The notes: generated by a model not told the origin, from the letters alone. A stretch of 64,000 nucleotides of DNA from Herbaspirillum sp. SJZ107 (GCF_006715485.1 NZ_VFNH01000003.1:930001-994000), one strand, 5' to 3'. Positions 1 through 10,540 are shown, counted from the first letter of the stretch. Numbers and translations are program-made.

Positions 1-20
1 CAGCGGACAGGAACGGTAAC

Positions 21-52
21 AAGCCCGGCGGATTTCCGACCGGGCTTTTTTA
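21..52 (+). terminator. Rho-independent terminator
   Basis: An 8-bp GC-rich stem (AAGCCCGG at 21-28 with CCGGGCTT at 40-47) is followed by a run of T. It would end a transcript entering from the left edge, whose gene lies outside the window. Confidence 0.8.
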
Positions 53-152
53 TTTCCTGGTATCCGCGATTTTTGTTCAAGCGAACGGCACAAACTGCAG
101 AGTCTCGCGCATAATCGGTATCGTTATCAGTCAACAAGGATGCAGCGACCTC

Positions 153-323
153 ATGATTAATAACTACAGCAATACCGCGCAGTTGAAGGATTTGATGACC
201 GCGCCGCCGATGACGGCGCAGCAACATGCAGAAATCATGCGCAAGCGTAACGAGCAGCGCAGGAAGATCGAAGACGCAAGAGAGGCCAGGCAGGCCGAAA
301 AAGAGCGCTACGGCGACCGTTAG
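153..323 (+). CDS. Small hypothetical protein, 56 aa
   Basis: I do not recognise this short frame. It starts at ATG 153 with AAGGA about 12 bases upstream and encodes a soluble, highly charged protein. The first 25 residues are polar and carry TAPPMTAQQ; the rest is rich in Arg, Glu, Lys and Gln (RKRNEQRRK, then alternating A, E, R and K) and should form one amphipathic helix. The stop codon overlaps the end of convergent ubiX by four bases. No signal peptide or membrane segment is visible. Helical charge patterning and the upstream purine run argue for a real gene, but there is no homology evidence. Confidence 0.45.
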   Translation: MINNYSNTAQLKDLMTAPPMTAQQHAEIMRKRNEQRRKIEDAREARQAEKERYGDR

Positions 324-922
324 TCGGCCGTGGCATTGTCCCCGCGCATGCCGGCCCAGCGCGGTGCCAGGCTGTTGTCCACGCCGAGCAGGTCCATCAC
401 GCGCGCGACCGTGTGGTCGACCATCTCGTCGATGCTGGCCGGCAGGTTATAGAAGCTGGGTAAGGGCGGGAACACGATGCCGCCCATTTCGGTGACGGCG
501 GTCATGTTGCGCAGGTGCGCCAGGTTGAAAGGCGTCTCGCGCACCATCAGCACCAGGCGCCGGCGTTCTTTCAATATGACGTCGGCGGCGCGCGTGATCA
601 GGTTGTCCGACAGCCCGTGCGCCACCGCGGCCAGGGTTTTCATCGAACAGGGTGCGATCACCATGCCGTCGGTCTGGAACGAGCCGCTGGCGATCGAGGC
701 GCCGATCTCGCGGTTGCGGTGCACCACGTGGGCGAGCGCTTCCACGTCGCGCTTTTGCAAGCCGACTTCCTGGTGCAGGGTGAGGGACGCGGCGTCGGAG
801 ACGACCAGATGGGTCTCGACGCCGGGACAGGCGCCGAGCCGCTGCAGCAGCCGCACGCCGTAGACCGCGCCGGTCGCGCCGGTGATGGCGACGACAATAC
901 GACGCGGCCTGGTATCAGCCAT
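320..922 (-). CDS. ubiX: Flavin prenyltransferase UbiX
   Basis: UbiX transfers a dimethylallyl group to FMN to make prenylated FMN, the cofactor of UbiD-type decarboxylases in ubiquinone synthesis. The 200-aa length is normal. The N-terminal Rossmann-like FMN-binding motif (AITGATGAVYGVRLL, about residues 12-26), the central GSFQTDGMVIAPCSMKTLA segment and the ERRRLVLMVRETP motif are all present and family-typical. It lies just downstream of grxD on the same strand with a 2-base gap, so the two are probably co-transcribed. No ubiD is in the window. Confidence 0.95.
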   Translation of the reverse strand: MADTRPRRIVVAITGATGAVYGVRLLQRLGACPGVETHLVVSDAASLTLHQEVGLQKRDVEALAHVVHRNREIGASIASGSFQTDGMVIAPCSMKTLAAVAHGLSDNLITRAADVILKERRRLVLMVRETPFNLAHLRNMTAVTEMGGIVFPPLPSFYNLPASIDEMVDHTVARVMDLLGVDNSLAPRWAGMRGDNATAD

Positions 923-924
923 TT

Positions 925-1242
925 TCAGCCGTTCTTCTTCAGCAGGGCAGCCAGTTCGCCGGACTCGTACATTTCCGTCATGATGTCGGAACCGCCGATG
1001 AATTCGCCGTTCACGTACAGCTGCGGCACGGTCGGCCAGTTCGAGTAATCCTTGATGCCCTGGCGGACTTCCGCATCTTCCAGCACGTTGACGGTGGCGA
1101 TGTTATCGACGCCGCAGGCTTTCAGGATTTGGATGGCGCGGCCGGAAAAGCCGCACTGCGGGAACTGGGCGGTGCCCTTCATGAACAGCACGACAGGCGT
1201 GTTGGTCACGGTTTCTTTGATCCAGGTTTGTACGTCGCTCAT
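925..1242 (-). CDS. grxD: Monothiol glutaredoxin (Grx4/GrxD family)
   Basis: This is a 105-aa monothiol glutaredoxin that carries or delivers [2Fe-2S] clusters, usually as a glutathione-bridged dimer and often with BolA proteins. The diagnostic CGFS active site appears in PQCGFSGRA near residue 31, together with the WPTVPQLYVNGEFIGGSDI segment that binds glutathione. Length and layout match the family. A BolA-type partner (IbaG) is encoded elsewhere in this window at about 33.6 kb. The gene precedes ubiX on the minus strand. Start ATG at 1242. Confidence 0.95.
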   Translation of the reverse strand: MSDVQTWIKETVTNTPVVLFMKGTAQFPQCGFSGRAIQILKACGVDNIATVNVLEDAEVRQGIKDYSNWPTVPQLYVNGEFIGGSDIMTEMYESGELAALLKKNG

Positions 1243-1293
1243 GGTTGTCGCCTCAGGTAATTAATCGTGGATGCCGGCATTTTATAAGAAAAT

Positions 1294-1345
1294 GAACCGG
1301 CAGGTTTACCACCGGTTCACCCCTGCGAAGGCAGGGGCCCAAGTT
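1294..1345. repeat. Intergenic hairpin plus a half copy of the dispersed palindromic repeat
   Basis: Two stems lie in the gap between grxD and the sulfite dehydrogenase: GAACCGG (1294-1300) with CCGGTTC (1312-1318), then CCCCTGC (1320-1326) with GCAGGGG (1331-1337), followed by GCCCAAGTT. The second stem and its tail match one arm of the roughly 90-bp inverted repeats seen at 25.7, 35.1, 38.0 and 41.4 kb. The matching second arm is absent, so this is a truncated copy. Confidence 0.6.
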
Positions 1346-1477
1346 TTAAGGTGCAGGGCCATTCTCCCGCTTTCATAAACCGCATGAGCTTATCTGAACT
1401 TGGTCTAGCGCTGCCGTTGACGGTAACTTTCGCAGCGGCGTAAAGTTATCAGCTCTTCAATTGCTGATGGGAACACG

Positions 1478-2749
1478 ATGGACATCGCTCGACCAGATGC
1501 CGACGCGCCGGCAGCGGCGCCGGCGTCACCGCGCAGGCGCCGCTTCATCGCGCGCGGCGCCGTGGCCTCGCTGGCCGCCGCCGGCGGCAGCGCCATGGCG
1601 GACAACCTGCCGCCGAATGTGCCGCAATGGATGCGCGAGCCCGGCGCCGGCTTCCTGAACCCGGCCTACGGCTTGCCCTCGCCATTCGAAAAGAACGTGC
1701 TGCGCAAGCTGCCGGACCAGCCGTCGCCGTTTCCCACCGCCACCCGCACCCCCTTGCAAAGCCTGTTCGGCACGAATACGCCGAACGGCCTGTTTTTCGA
1801 GCGCCACCACGCCGGCGTGCCGGCCATCGATCCGGCCCAGCACCGGCTGATGCTGCATGGCCTGGTCGAGCGGCCGCTGTTGCTCAGCATGAAGGACCTG
1901 CTGCGCTTTCCTGCCGTCTCGCGCAGCCATTTCATCGAGTGTTCCGGCAACAGCATGGCCGAATTCAAGGCGCCCGGCAAAGGCAGCGTGCAGGACATCC
2001 ACGGCTTGATCAGCGGCGCCGAATGGACTGGCGTGCGCCTGGCCGACGTGCTGCGCGAAGCCGGCCTGCAACCATCAGCCAGCTGGATCCTGGCCGAAGG
2101 CGCCGACGCCGCAGCGATGACGCGCAGCATCCCGCTGGCCAAGGCGCTCGACGATGCGCTGCTGGTCTACGGCCAGAACGGCGAGATGCTGCGCCCGGAG
2201 CAGGGCTACCCCTTGCGCCTGCTGCTGCCTGGCTTCGAGGGCAACATGAACATCAAGTGGCTGCGCCGCCTGAAGGTGGGCGACGCGCCGTTCCAGACGC
2301 GCGAGGAAACCGCCAAGTACACCGACTTGATGCCGGACGGGACGGCGCGCCAGTTCACCTTCGCGATGGGGGTGAAATCGGTGATCACGTCGCCTTCGGC
2401 ACGCCAGGTGCTGGACGGCCACGGTTTCCGCGAAATCACCGGCCTGGCCTGGAGCGGGCATGGACGCATCAGCCGGGTCGAGGTGTCGCTCGACGGCGGC
2501 CGGCAGTGGCAGGCGGCGACGCTGGACGGGCCGGTGCAAAGCCGGGCCCTGACGCGCTTTCGCTTGCCGTGGGTATGGTCGGGACAGGAAGCGATCCTGC
2601 AAAGCCGCGCCGTCGACGAAGCGGGGAACGTGCAGCCGACCCGCGCGGCATTGATCGGGACCGACGGCCAGAACTCGATCTATCACTACAACGCCATCCA
2701 GAGCTGGAAAGTGGCATCGAATGGCGAGGTGTCGAATGTCCACGTCTAA
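1478..2749 (+). CDS. soxC: SoxC-like sulfite dehydrogenase, molybdenum subunit
   Basis: This periplasmic molybdopterin enzyme of the sulfite oxidase family oxidises sulfite and passes electrons to cytochrome c. The 423-aa protein begins with a twin-arginine signal (RRRRFIARGAVAS, residues 19-31, cleavage probably near ADN at 41). The molybdenum-ligating cysteine is C155 in HFIECSGNS. The C-terminal part is the dimerisation domain of the family. GGGA lies 6 bases before ATG 1478. The cytochrome gene overlaps its 3' end, so the two are coupled. No soxXYZAB genes are nearby, so it acts as a stand-alone sulfite or related oxidoreductase rather than in a complete Sox system. Confidence 0.88.
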   Translation: MDIARPDADAPAAAPASPRRRRFIARGAVASLAAAGGSAMADNLPPNVPQWMREPGAGFLNPAYGLPSPFEKNVLRKLPDQPSPFPTATRTPLQSLFGTNTPNGLFFERHHAGVPAIDPAQHRLMLHGLVERPLLLSMKDLLRFPAVSRSHFIECSGNSMAEFKAPGKGSVQDIHGLISGAEWTGVRLADVLREAGLQPSASWILAEGADAAAMTRSIPLAKALDDALLVYGQNGEMLRPEQGYPLRLLLPGFEGNMNIKWLRRLKVGDAPFQTREETAKYTDLMPDGTARQFTFAMGVKSVITSPSARQVLDGHGFREITGLAWSGHGRISRVEVSLDGGRQWQAATLDGPVQSRALTRFRLPWVWSGQEAILQSRAVDEAGNVQPTRAALIGTDGQNSIYHYNAIQSWKVASNGEVSNVHV

Positions 2750-3311
2750 CACCTGCGCTGTGCTGGCCGTGGCGGGTGCGGCTGCCGTGGCGCTGGTCGC
2801 CTGTGCGCCGGCGGCCCCGCGCCACGAAATGGGAAAACGCGCAGGACCACGCGAGGCGACGCGCCTGGGACTGGGCCAGACGCCCGGCGCCGACCAGATC
2901 CGCGGCTGGGATATCGACGTGCGCGCCGACGGCGCCGGGCTGCCGCCCGGTTCCGGCTCGGTGGCCCGGGGGCGGGCGATCTACGAGGCGCGCTGCCTGT
3001 CGTGCCACGGCGCCAACGGCGACAAGGGGATCGCGCCGCGTCTGGCGGGCGGGCAGGGCACGCTGGCCAGCAAGGCACCGGTGCTCACGGTCGGCAGCTA
3101 CTGGCCATATGCCACCACGCTGTACGACTACATCCACCGTGCCATGCCGCTCGACAGCCCGCAATCGCTGACGCCCGACGAGGTGTATGCGGTGACCGCC
3201 TACACGCTGCACCTGAACGGCATCCTGAAAGCCGACGCGGTGCTGGATGCGGCGTCGCTGGCTGCGATCCGGATGCCGAACCGGGACGGGTTCAAGCCAG
3301 TATTGAAATAA
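2736..3311 (+). CDS. Mono-heme cytochrome c lipoprotein, SoxD-like partner
   Basis: This 191-aa c-type cytochrome is the probable electron acceptor of the sulfite dehydrogenase. The sequence shows a lipoprotein signal with C23 in LVACAPA, one CxxCH heme site (C87, C90, H91) and a likely axial Met in RAMPLDS (M137). Classical SoxD is longer and carries two hemes, so this is a reduced form. ATG 2736 was chosen because it gives a proper lipoprotein signal and has a GAGGT-type site just upstream; an in-frame ATG at 2721 would spoil the signal. It overlaps soxC by 14 bases. Confidence 0.87.
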   Translation: MSTSNTCAVLAVAGAAAVALVACAPAAPRHEMGKRAGPREATRLGLGQTPGADQIRGWDIDVRADGAGLPPGSGSVARGRAIYEARCLSCHGANGDKGIAPRLAGGQGTLASKAPVLTVGSYWPYATTLYDYIHRAMPLDSPQSLTPDEVYAVTAYTLHLNGILKADAVLDAASLAAIRMPNRDGFKPVLK

Positions 3312-3315
3312 CCGG

Positions 3316-3771
3316 TCAGGCTGACCGGCAGCGCTTGCCGAAACACACGGCTTCCGGCCGTCCGGCGTACTTGCCGTAATTCGGTATCACCCGGTAGCCA
3401 TGTTTTTCGTAAAAGGCGACCGCGCGCGCGTTGACCCTGCGCGTCTCCAGCCACACCTCGGTGTAGCCGAAGCCGGCGGCCTGGCGCTCCAGCGCCGCCA
3501 GCAGGTGCACGCCGGCGCCGCTGCCGGGCCGCGCATACATCCGCTTGAGCTCGGCCACCGATCCCGACAGCGGGCGCAGCGCGCCGCAGCCGGCCGGCTT
3601 GCCATCCGCGTCGCGCGCCAGCAGGAAGCAGCCCCCCGGCTCGCGCACGCCGGCGGCATCGAAGGAGGCTGTGCCGTCGCTGCCGGTGATCGCCGCCAGC
3701 GCCGCGCCCAGTTCCGCCAGCAGCTCGCAGGCATCAAGCGATGCGGGGTCGGCGGGGGCGATCGCGAACAC
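3316..3771 (-). CDS. GNAT family N-acetyltransferase
   Basis: A 151-aa single-domain GNAT acetyltransferase of unknown substrate. The fold is indicated by CGALRPLSGSVAELKRMYARP (beta4 with the region before the pyrophosphate loop), the loop-like RPGSGAGVHLL, and the C-terminal VNARAVAFYEKHGYRV motif, which is very typical. Start is GTG at 3771, two bases after the tex stop codon, so it is probably translated from the tex transcript. The acetyl-CoA loop deviates from the usual Q/RxxGxG/A spacing. Confidence 0.85.
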   Translation of the reverse strand: MFAIAPADPASLDACELLAELGAALAAITGSDGTASFDAAGVREPGGCFLLARDADGKPAGCGALRPLSGSVAELKRMYARPGSGAGVHLLAALERQAAGFGYTEVWLETRRVNARAVAFYEKHGYRVIPNYGKYAGRPEAVCFGKRCRSA

Positions 3772-3773
3772 GC

Positions 3774-6143
<2,370 letters not shown>

Positions 6144-6262
6144 GGTGCTTGGGTCAGTCAGTCGGTGAGTCGAACGGGCAATGATACGCAAACGCGGGCA
6201 TTACGCCAGTCTTGACAGGCGCCCCGTTCTACCATCCGTCTCAATTCCGCCTCGGTGCCGCC

Positions 6263-8452
6263 CTAGGCGATCACGCTTGCATACCGCGCCAGCGCATCGC
6301 TGAGCGACGGCAGCAGGACCTGGCGCTCGCTGCGCAGGGCGCTGAAGGCCGGCCGTGGCGCCGCCTGGCGCAGTTCGGCGCAGGCGACGCGGCGCAGGCC
6401 GCGCGTATCGACCCCGGCCAGGACGCAGGCGCGTGCCGCCAGCTCGGCCCAACTGAGCGCTTCGCCATTGGTCATATGCCAGATGCCGCTTTCGCCGTCG
6501 ATCAACAGATCCAGGCAGGCACCTGCCAGGTCCGGCAGGTAGGTCGGCGACACCATGGTGTCGGCGTCCGCCGTGAAACGGCCGCCTTCGGCCAGCGTCG
6601 ACAGCGCCCGTGTCACGAAGTTGTGCTCGTCCCAAGGACCGAACAAGGCGCTGGTGCGCACCACCAGGGTCTTGGGGGCGACACCGAGGATGCGCTGCTC
6701 GGCCCTGGCCTGGCTGCGGCCGTATACGTTGAGAGGCGCCACCGGACTCGATTCCACGTAGGGCGCCGCGCTGGCGCCGTCGAATACCTGGTCGCTCGAG
6801 AAGGTCAGCAGGCGCAGCTGGTAGCGTTCGCAGGCCAGCGCCAGCACCGTCGGGCCATCGGAGTTGGCGCGGAAGCAGCGCGCGGCATCGCGTTCGGCGC
6901 CGTCGATGCTGGCGTAGCCGCCGGCGTTGACGATGGCCCAGGGCCGGTAGCGCCGGATCGCTGCCTCGACCGATGCCGGATCGGCGATGTCCATCTCGTC
7001 GTGGCCAACCAGGCGGCAGGCGAGGCTGCGCTGCAGGCACAAGCGCGCGAAGGCGCGGCCGAGCTTGCCCGCGGCGCCGGCAATCAGGATCGGCTGGGCC
7101 GAGGACGCGTGCTGGCGCGGGCCGTAGCCGTTGGTCGCCAGCGTATGCGCGACCGGCTTGCAGAGGATGCGCCCCGGGCGGCGCCACCAGCCCGGCCCCT
7201 GCAGCACCGGATGCGCCAGCGGCCGGCCGGTGGCCAGGCGCCGCATCAGGTCGGCCAGCGCGGTGGCGCGCGGTTTGTTGCCGCGCACGTCGAACGGACC
7301 CGGCTCGTAATAGCCCCTGCATTCGGTGACCAGACAGTTCCAGTCGTAGGAGCCGAGCAGGGCCCAGACGGTCACGGCGCGGATGTCGGCGCCGCGGTCG
7401 CGCGCCTGGCGTGCCGCGTCCCAGATCTCGAGCAGCCAGCGCAGCTGGTCTTCGCGGTTGGCGTCGACGTGGGCTTCGGTCACCGCCACCGGCAGCCGGT
7501 AGCGTTCCCAGGTCTCGTGCAGCAGCGGGCCGATGCCCGGCGTCGGCGTGGCCAGCACGCGCGGCGTTTCGATATCGGCGTAGGCCAGGCCCTTGTACTC
7601 ATTGTGGTAGTGCTCGGGATAGCGCGCCGGCCGGTGGTCGAGCCAGCGCTCGCTGGTGGTGTAGTAATTGACGCCGACCACGTCGGGCGGGCAGGGGTGG
7701 TCGCGGAACCACAGTAGCTCGTCGGCGGTGGCACCGGCGGCCAGCAGGTAATCCCATAAGGCGTGTCCGGGCTCGATCATGCCGCACAGCAGGTCCCACG
7801 ACAGCCAGCGCCGCTCGTTGAAAAAGGTGACCAGCTCCGCCATCTCGGGAGTGCCGTAGGTTTTACTCAGGTCGTCGGTCTGCACCAGCTTCGCATCCGG
7901 ATTCACCTGCCGGATCGCAGCCATCGCCAGCACCGTCGCGCGGCACTGGTTGAGCAGGGCGCGTACGAAGGTGGCGTCATCCTCGCCGTGCGGGTACCAC
8001 ACGCCGTACAGGCCGGAAAAGCGCGCCGTGGTCAACGGTTCGTTGACCGGCGTGTAGTGGTCCACCCAGGGATAGCGCGCCGCTACTGCACCGGCATATT
8101 CGGCCAGCTGGTCCGGGAAGGCCGGGTCGACCAGGCTCGTATGGCGCGGACCGCTGCCGTGGTGCAGCAGGCCGACGATGGGCGTCACGCCCAGTTCGCG
8201 CAAGGCCGGCAGGCGCAGGTCGGACCAGGACCAGTCGGCCTTGTCCAGCCCATCCGGGGCAGTGCGTTCCCACAGCACCGGGTAGCGGATCGCCTTGATG
8301 CCGAGCGAGGCAAAGCGTTCGAGGTCCTGCAGCCGCTCGGCGTGGCCGTTGCGTTCCATCTGGCTGAAGTACTGGTCGCGCACGCGGTTCACGGTGCACT
8401 CGAGGCCGCCCCACAGTGCGGGACCGCGGCCGGGTGTCTGGTAATTGGTCAT
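6263..8452 (-). CDS. Fusion: family 1-like glycoside hydrolase + RmlD-like reductase domain
   Basis: A 729-aa two-domain protein. Residues 1-415 resemble a clan-A glycosidase (GH1-like): the putative acid/base is E138 in TPVNEP and the putative nucleophile E326 in VTEAH. Residues 454-729 resemble RmlD (dTDP-4-dehydrorhamnose reductase): nucleotide motif GAAGKLG (459-465), SSDQVFDG (552-559) and the active-site tyrosine Y577. In RmlD the motif is YxxxK; here it reads YGRSQ, so the catalytic Lys is Gln 581 and reductase activity is doubtful. AGGAG lies 8 bases before ATG 8452. No rhamnose genes are adjacent. Role unknown; surface-sugar remodelling is a guess. Confidence 0.82.
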   Translation of the reverse strand: MTNYQTPGRGPALWGGLECTVNRVRDQYFSQMERNGHAERLQDLERFASLGIKAIRYPVLWERTAPDGLDKADWSWSDLRLPALRELGVTPIVGLLHHGSGPRHTSLVDPAFPDQLAEYAGAVAARYPWVDHYTPVNEPLTTARFSGLYGVWYPHGEDDATFVRALLNQCRATVLAMAAIRQVNPDAKLVQTDDLSKTYGTPEMAELVTFFNERRWLSWDLLCGMIEPGHALWDYLLAAGATADELLWFRDHPCPPDVVGVNYYTTSERWLDHRPARYPEHYHNEYKGLAYADIETPRVLATPTPGIGPLLHETWERYRLPVAVTEAHVDANREDQLRWLLEIWDAARQARDRGADIRAVTVWALLGSYDWNCLVTECRGYYEPGPFDVRGNKPRATALADLMRRLATGRPLAHPVLQGPGWWRRPGRILCKPVAHTLATNGYGPRQHASSAQPILIAGAAGKLGRAFARLCLQRSLACRLVGHDEMDIADPASVEAAIRRYRPWAIVNAGGYASIDGAERDAARCFRANSDGPTVLALACERYQLRLLTFSSDQVFDGASAAPYVESSPVAPLNVYGRSQARAEQRILGVAPKTLVVRTSALFGPWDEHNFVTRALSTLAEGGRFTADADTMVSPTYLPDLAGACLDLLIDGESGIWHMTNGEALSWAELAARACVLAGVDTRGLRRVACAELRQAAPRPAFSALRSERQVLLPSLSDALARYASVIA

Positions 8453-8509
8453 GATGCTGGCTCCTGCCGTATTCGATTGACCCCAGTCTAGTGTCCGGCA
8501 GAAGCCAGC

Positions 8510-8529
8510 TATGTCGGCATCCCGACATA
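8510..8529. promoter_or_regulatory. Perfect inverted repeat, possible operator
   Basis: TATGTCGG (8510-8517) and CCGACATA (8522-8529) form a perfect 8-bp inverted repeat with a 4-base spacer. It lies 58-77 bases upstream of the glycosidase-RmlD fusion gene and on the far side of the gap from the broken Crp/Fnr-type gene. The short spacer and absence of a T run suit a protein-binding site better than a terminator. Confidence 0.35.
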
Positions 8530-8664
8530 CGGCGGCTTTTAATAAAAATTCTTTTCTTCAATCAGAACACAAGTAACTTTCGCTAATCAGCGGCTTATTC
8601 CGCTATTTTGTTGCGCGCTGGATTCGTGTCGGAGGAGGGCGCGGCTTCGTGCTAGCCTCGTCTC

Positions 8665-9392
8665 ATGAATATATCTACGGGCTTATTGCCGACCATTGAT
8701 TGCCCCAACCGCTTGCTGCGCATGCTGGACGAAGACGCCTACCGTGCGCTGATGCCCGCCATGAGCCGGCGCCGCCTGCATGTCGGCGACGTGGTCGGCC
8801 CGCGTGGCGAAGCGGCATCGAACGTCTATTTTCCCTGCCATGGCGTGCTGTCGGTGCTGACCCTGATGCGCGACGGGACGATGGTCGAAACCGGCACCAT
8901 CGGCAACGAGGGCTTTGCCGGTATCGACGTGCTGCTCGGCTGCGAATACTGGACCGATACCGTGTTCTGCCAGGTCGAGGGCGACTGCCTGTGGATGACG
9001 GCCGAGGCCTTTCACTAGGCTGTCGCGGCGCTGCCCTCCCTGCGCCGTGCGACCCAGCGTTTCGTGGCGGCTTACCTCAGCCTGGTGGCGCAGTCGGCCG
9101 CCTGCAACCGCCTGCACAAGGTCGAAGAGCGCTTCGCGCGCTGGATGCTGATGACGGGCGACCGCGTCGGCGGCGACGGTTTTTACCTGACCCACGAATT
9201 CATCTCGCAGTGCTGGGCGTGCACCGGGCCAGCGTCAGCACCGTGGCCAGCGCCTTCCAGCAGGCTGGCCTGATCCGCTACACGCGCGGCCACGTGACCC
9301 TGCTCGACCGTCCCGGCCTGGAGCGGGCCAGCTGCGAATGCTATGCGGTATGCGCACGCCAGATCGAGGATCTGCTGCGCCCTGGCCCTTAG
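8665..9392 (+). pseudogene. Crp/Fnr family regulator, broken by a stop codon and a frameshift
   Basis: The reading frame begins MNISTGLLPTIDCPNRLLRML and shows a cyclic-nucleotide-type sensor domain (VYFPCHGVLSVLTLM, then GNEGFAGIDVLLG). A TAG at 9016-9018 interrupts it after MTAEAFH. The same frame then continues with family sequence (RFARWMLMTGDRV, FYLTHEFISQ) to about 9210, where one base is missing. The wing and recognition helix continue in the next frame (LGVHRASVSTVASAFQQAGLI) to TAG 9390. Two separate lesions make a sequencing error less likely. The intact protein would have had about 242 residues. No functional DNA-binding product is expected. Confidence 0.85.
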
Positions 9393-9396
9393 CGGC

Positions 9397-10458
9397 TCAT
9401 TTCACGCCGCGCCACCATGGCCGCCCGGCATGCGGCTGCACCAGGTCGAGCTGTTCTCCGATCTCCGGCGTCGACAGGGCCACGCCGCGCGCTTGCGCCA
9501 GCGCCGAGATGCGCTCGAACGGATCCTGCCAGCGGTGCAGGCTGAGGTCGAAGGTGCCGTTGTGGATCGGCACCAGCCATTTGCCTTTCAGGTCGAGGAA
9601 GGCTTGCAGGGTTTCCTCGGGCTGCATGTGGACGTCCGGCCATTGCTTGTCGTAGGCGCCGGTTTCCAGCAGGGCCACGTCGAACGGGCCATATTTGGCG
9701 CCGATGTCCTTGAAACCGCTGAAGTAGCCGCTGTCGCCGCTGAAGAACACACGCAGGTCCCCGTGCAGGATGACCCAGGAGGCCCACAGCGTCGAATTGC
9801 GGTCGCCCAGGCCGCGGCCCGAGAAATGCTGGGACGGCGTCGCCACGAAGCGTACCCCATCGATCTCGGTGCCTTGCCACCAGTCGAACTGGTGGATCTT
9901 GGCGGCATCGATGCCCCAGCCGGCCAGGCGGTCACCCACGCCCAGCGGCGCCAGGAAATGGGCGGTCTTGCCGGCGAGCGCCTTGACCGCGGCTTCGTCG
10001 AGGTGGTCGTAATGGTCGTGCGACAGGATCACGGCCTTGATCGGCGGCAGGTCCTCGATCGCGATCGGCGGCGCGTGGAAGCGTGCCGGTCCGGCCCACT
10101 GCACCGGAGACGCCCGCTTCGAGAACACCGGGTCGGTCAGATAAAACTCGCCTGCCAGCTTGAACAGGAGGGTCGAGTGGCCGAGGCGGAACAGGGTGTT
10201 GTCGGGCGCCGCCAGCAGGTCGGCCCGGCTCAGGGCGCGTACCGGAATCGCGCCTTCCGGTACGGTGCCGGCCGGCTTGTTGAACATGAAGTTCCACCAC
10301 AGACGCGCCATCTCGCCGACGCTGTGCTCGTGCATCGGCGCCGGGTTGCGGAATTTCCCGTCGTGGAATTGGGGAGAGGTCGCGGGGGCAGGCGTCGACG
10401 CCAGGGTAGAACCGGTCATGAGCAGGACTCCAAAAAGGGCACTCGTCAGAAGGCGCAT
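9397..10458 (-). CDS. Exported MBL-fold metallo-hydrolase (NAPE-PLD/UlaG-like)
   Basis: A 353-aa metallo-beta-lactamase-fold hydrolase. It has an N-terminal signal peptide (MRLLTSALFGVLLMTGSTLAS), then the metal motif HDHYDH (H147, H149, D151, H152), a later SQHFSGR segment, FFSGDSGYF, and a C-terminal PIHNGTF. This arrangement matches the group related to N-acyl-phosphatidylethanolamine phospholipase D; the substrate is not known. It is transcribed divergently from the TetR gene, with a palindrome over the predicted -10 of its promoter, so it is probably repressed by that TetR protein. Confidence 0.88.
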   Translation of the reverse strand: MRLLTSALFGVLLMTGSTLASTPAPATSPQFHDGKFRNPAPMHEHSVGEMARLWWNFMFNKPAGTVPEGAIPVRALSRADLLAAPDNTLFRLGHSTLLFKLAGEFYLTDPVFSKRASPVQWAGPARFHAPPIAIEDLPPIKAVILSHDHYDHLDEAAVKALAGKTAHFLAPLGVGDRLAGWGIDAAKIHQFDWWQGTEIDGVRFVATPSQHFSGRGLGDRNSTLWASWVILHGDLRVFFSGDSGYFSGFKDIGAKYGPFDVALLETGAYDKQWPDVHMQPEETLQAFLDLKGKWLVPIHNGTFDLSLHRWQDPFERISALAQARGVALSTPEIGEQLDLVQPHAGRPWWRGVK

Positions 10459-10482
10459 CGCGTTGGATAAATGTAAATGTAC

Positions 10483-10497
10483 ACTACACAGTGTAGT
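10483..10497. promoter_or_regulatory. TetR-type operator palindrome
   Basis: ACTACAC-A-GTGTAGT is a perfect 7+1+7 palindrome in the gap between the divergent metallo-hydrolase and TetR genes. It covers the predicted -10 element of the hydrolase promoter and ends 8 bases before the -35 of the TetR promoter. One regulator dimer bound here could repress the hydrolase directly and influence its own gene. A further half-site, GTGTAG, occurs at about 10525-10530. Confidence 0.7.
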
Positions 10498-10518
10498 TTC
10501 CGTTTTTGAGAAAGTAAA
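10490..10518 (-). promoter_or_regulatory. Predicted sigma-70 promoter of the metallo-hydrolase
   Basis: On the minus strand TTTACT (10518-10513) and TACACT (10495-10490) are separated by 17 bases. The -10 hexamer is inside the palindromic operator. The gene starts at 10458, about 32 bases further on. Confidence 0.5.
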
Positions 10519-10534
10519 CTGGTAAGTGTAGAAT
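10506..10534 (+). promoter_or_regulatory. Predicted sigma-70 promoter of the TetR gene, leaderless
   Basis: TTGAGA (10506-10511), a 17-base spacer and TAGAAT (10529-10534) form a near-consensus promoter. The ATG of the TetR gene begins at 10541, where the transcript itself would be expected to start, and no Shine-Dalgarno sequence is present. The mRNA is therefore probably leaderless. Confidence 0.55.
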
Positions 10535-10540
10535 TATCCG

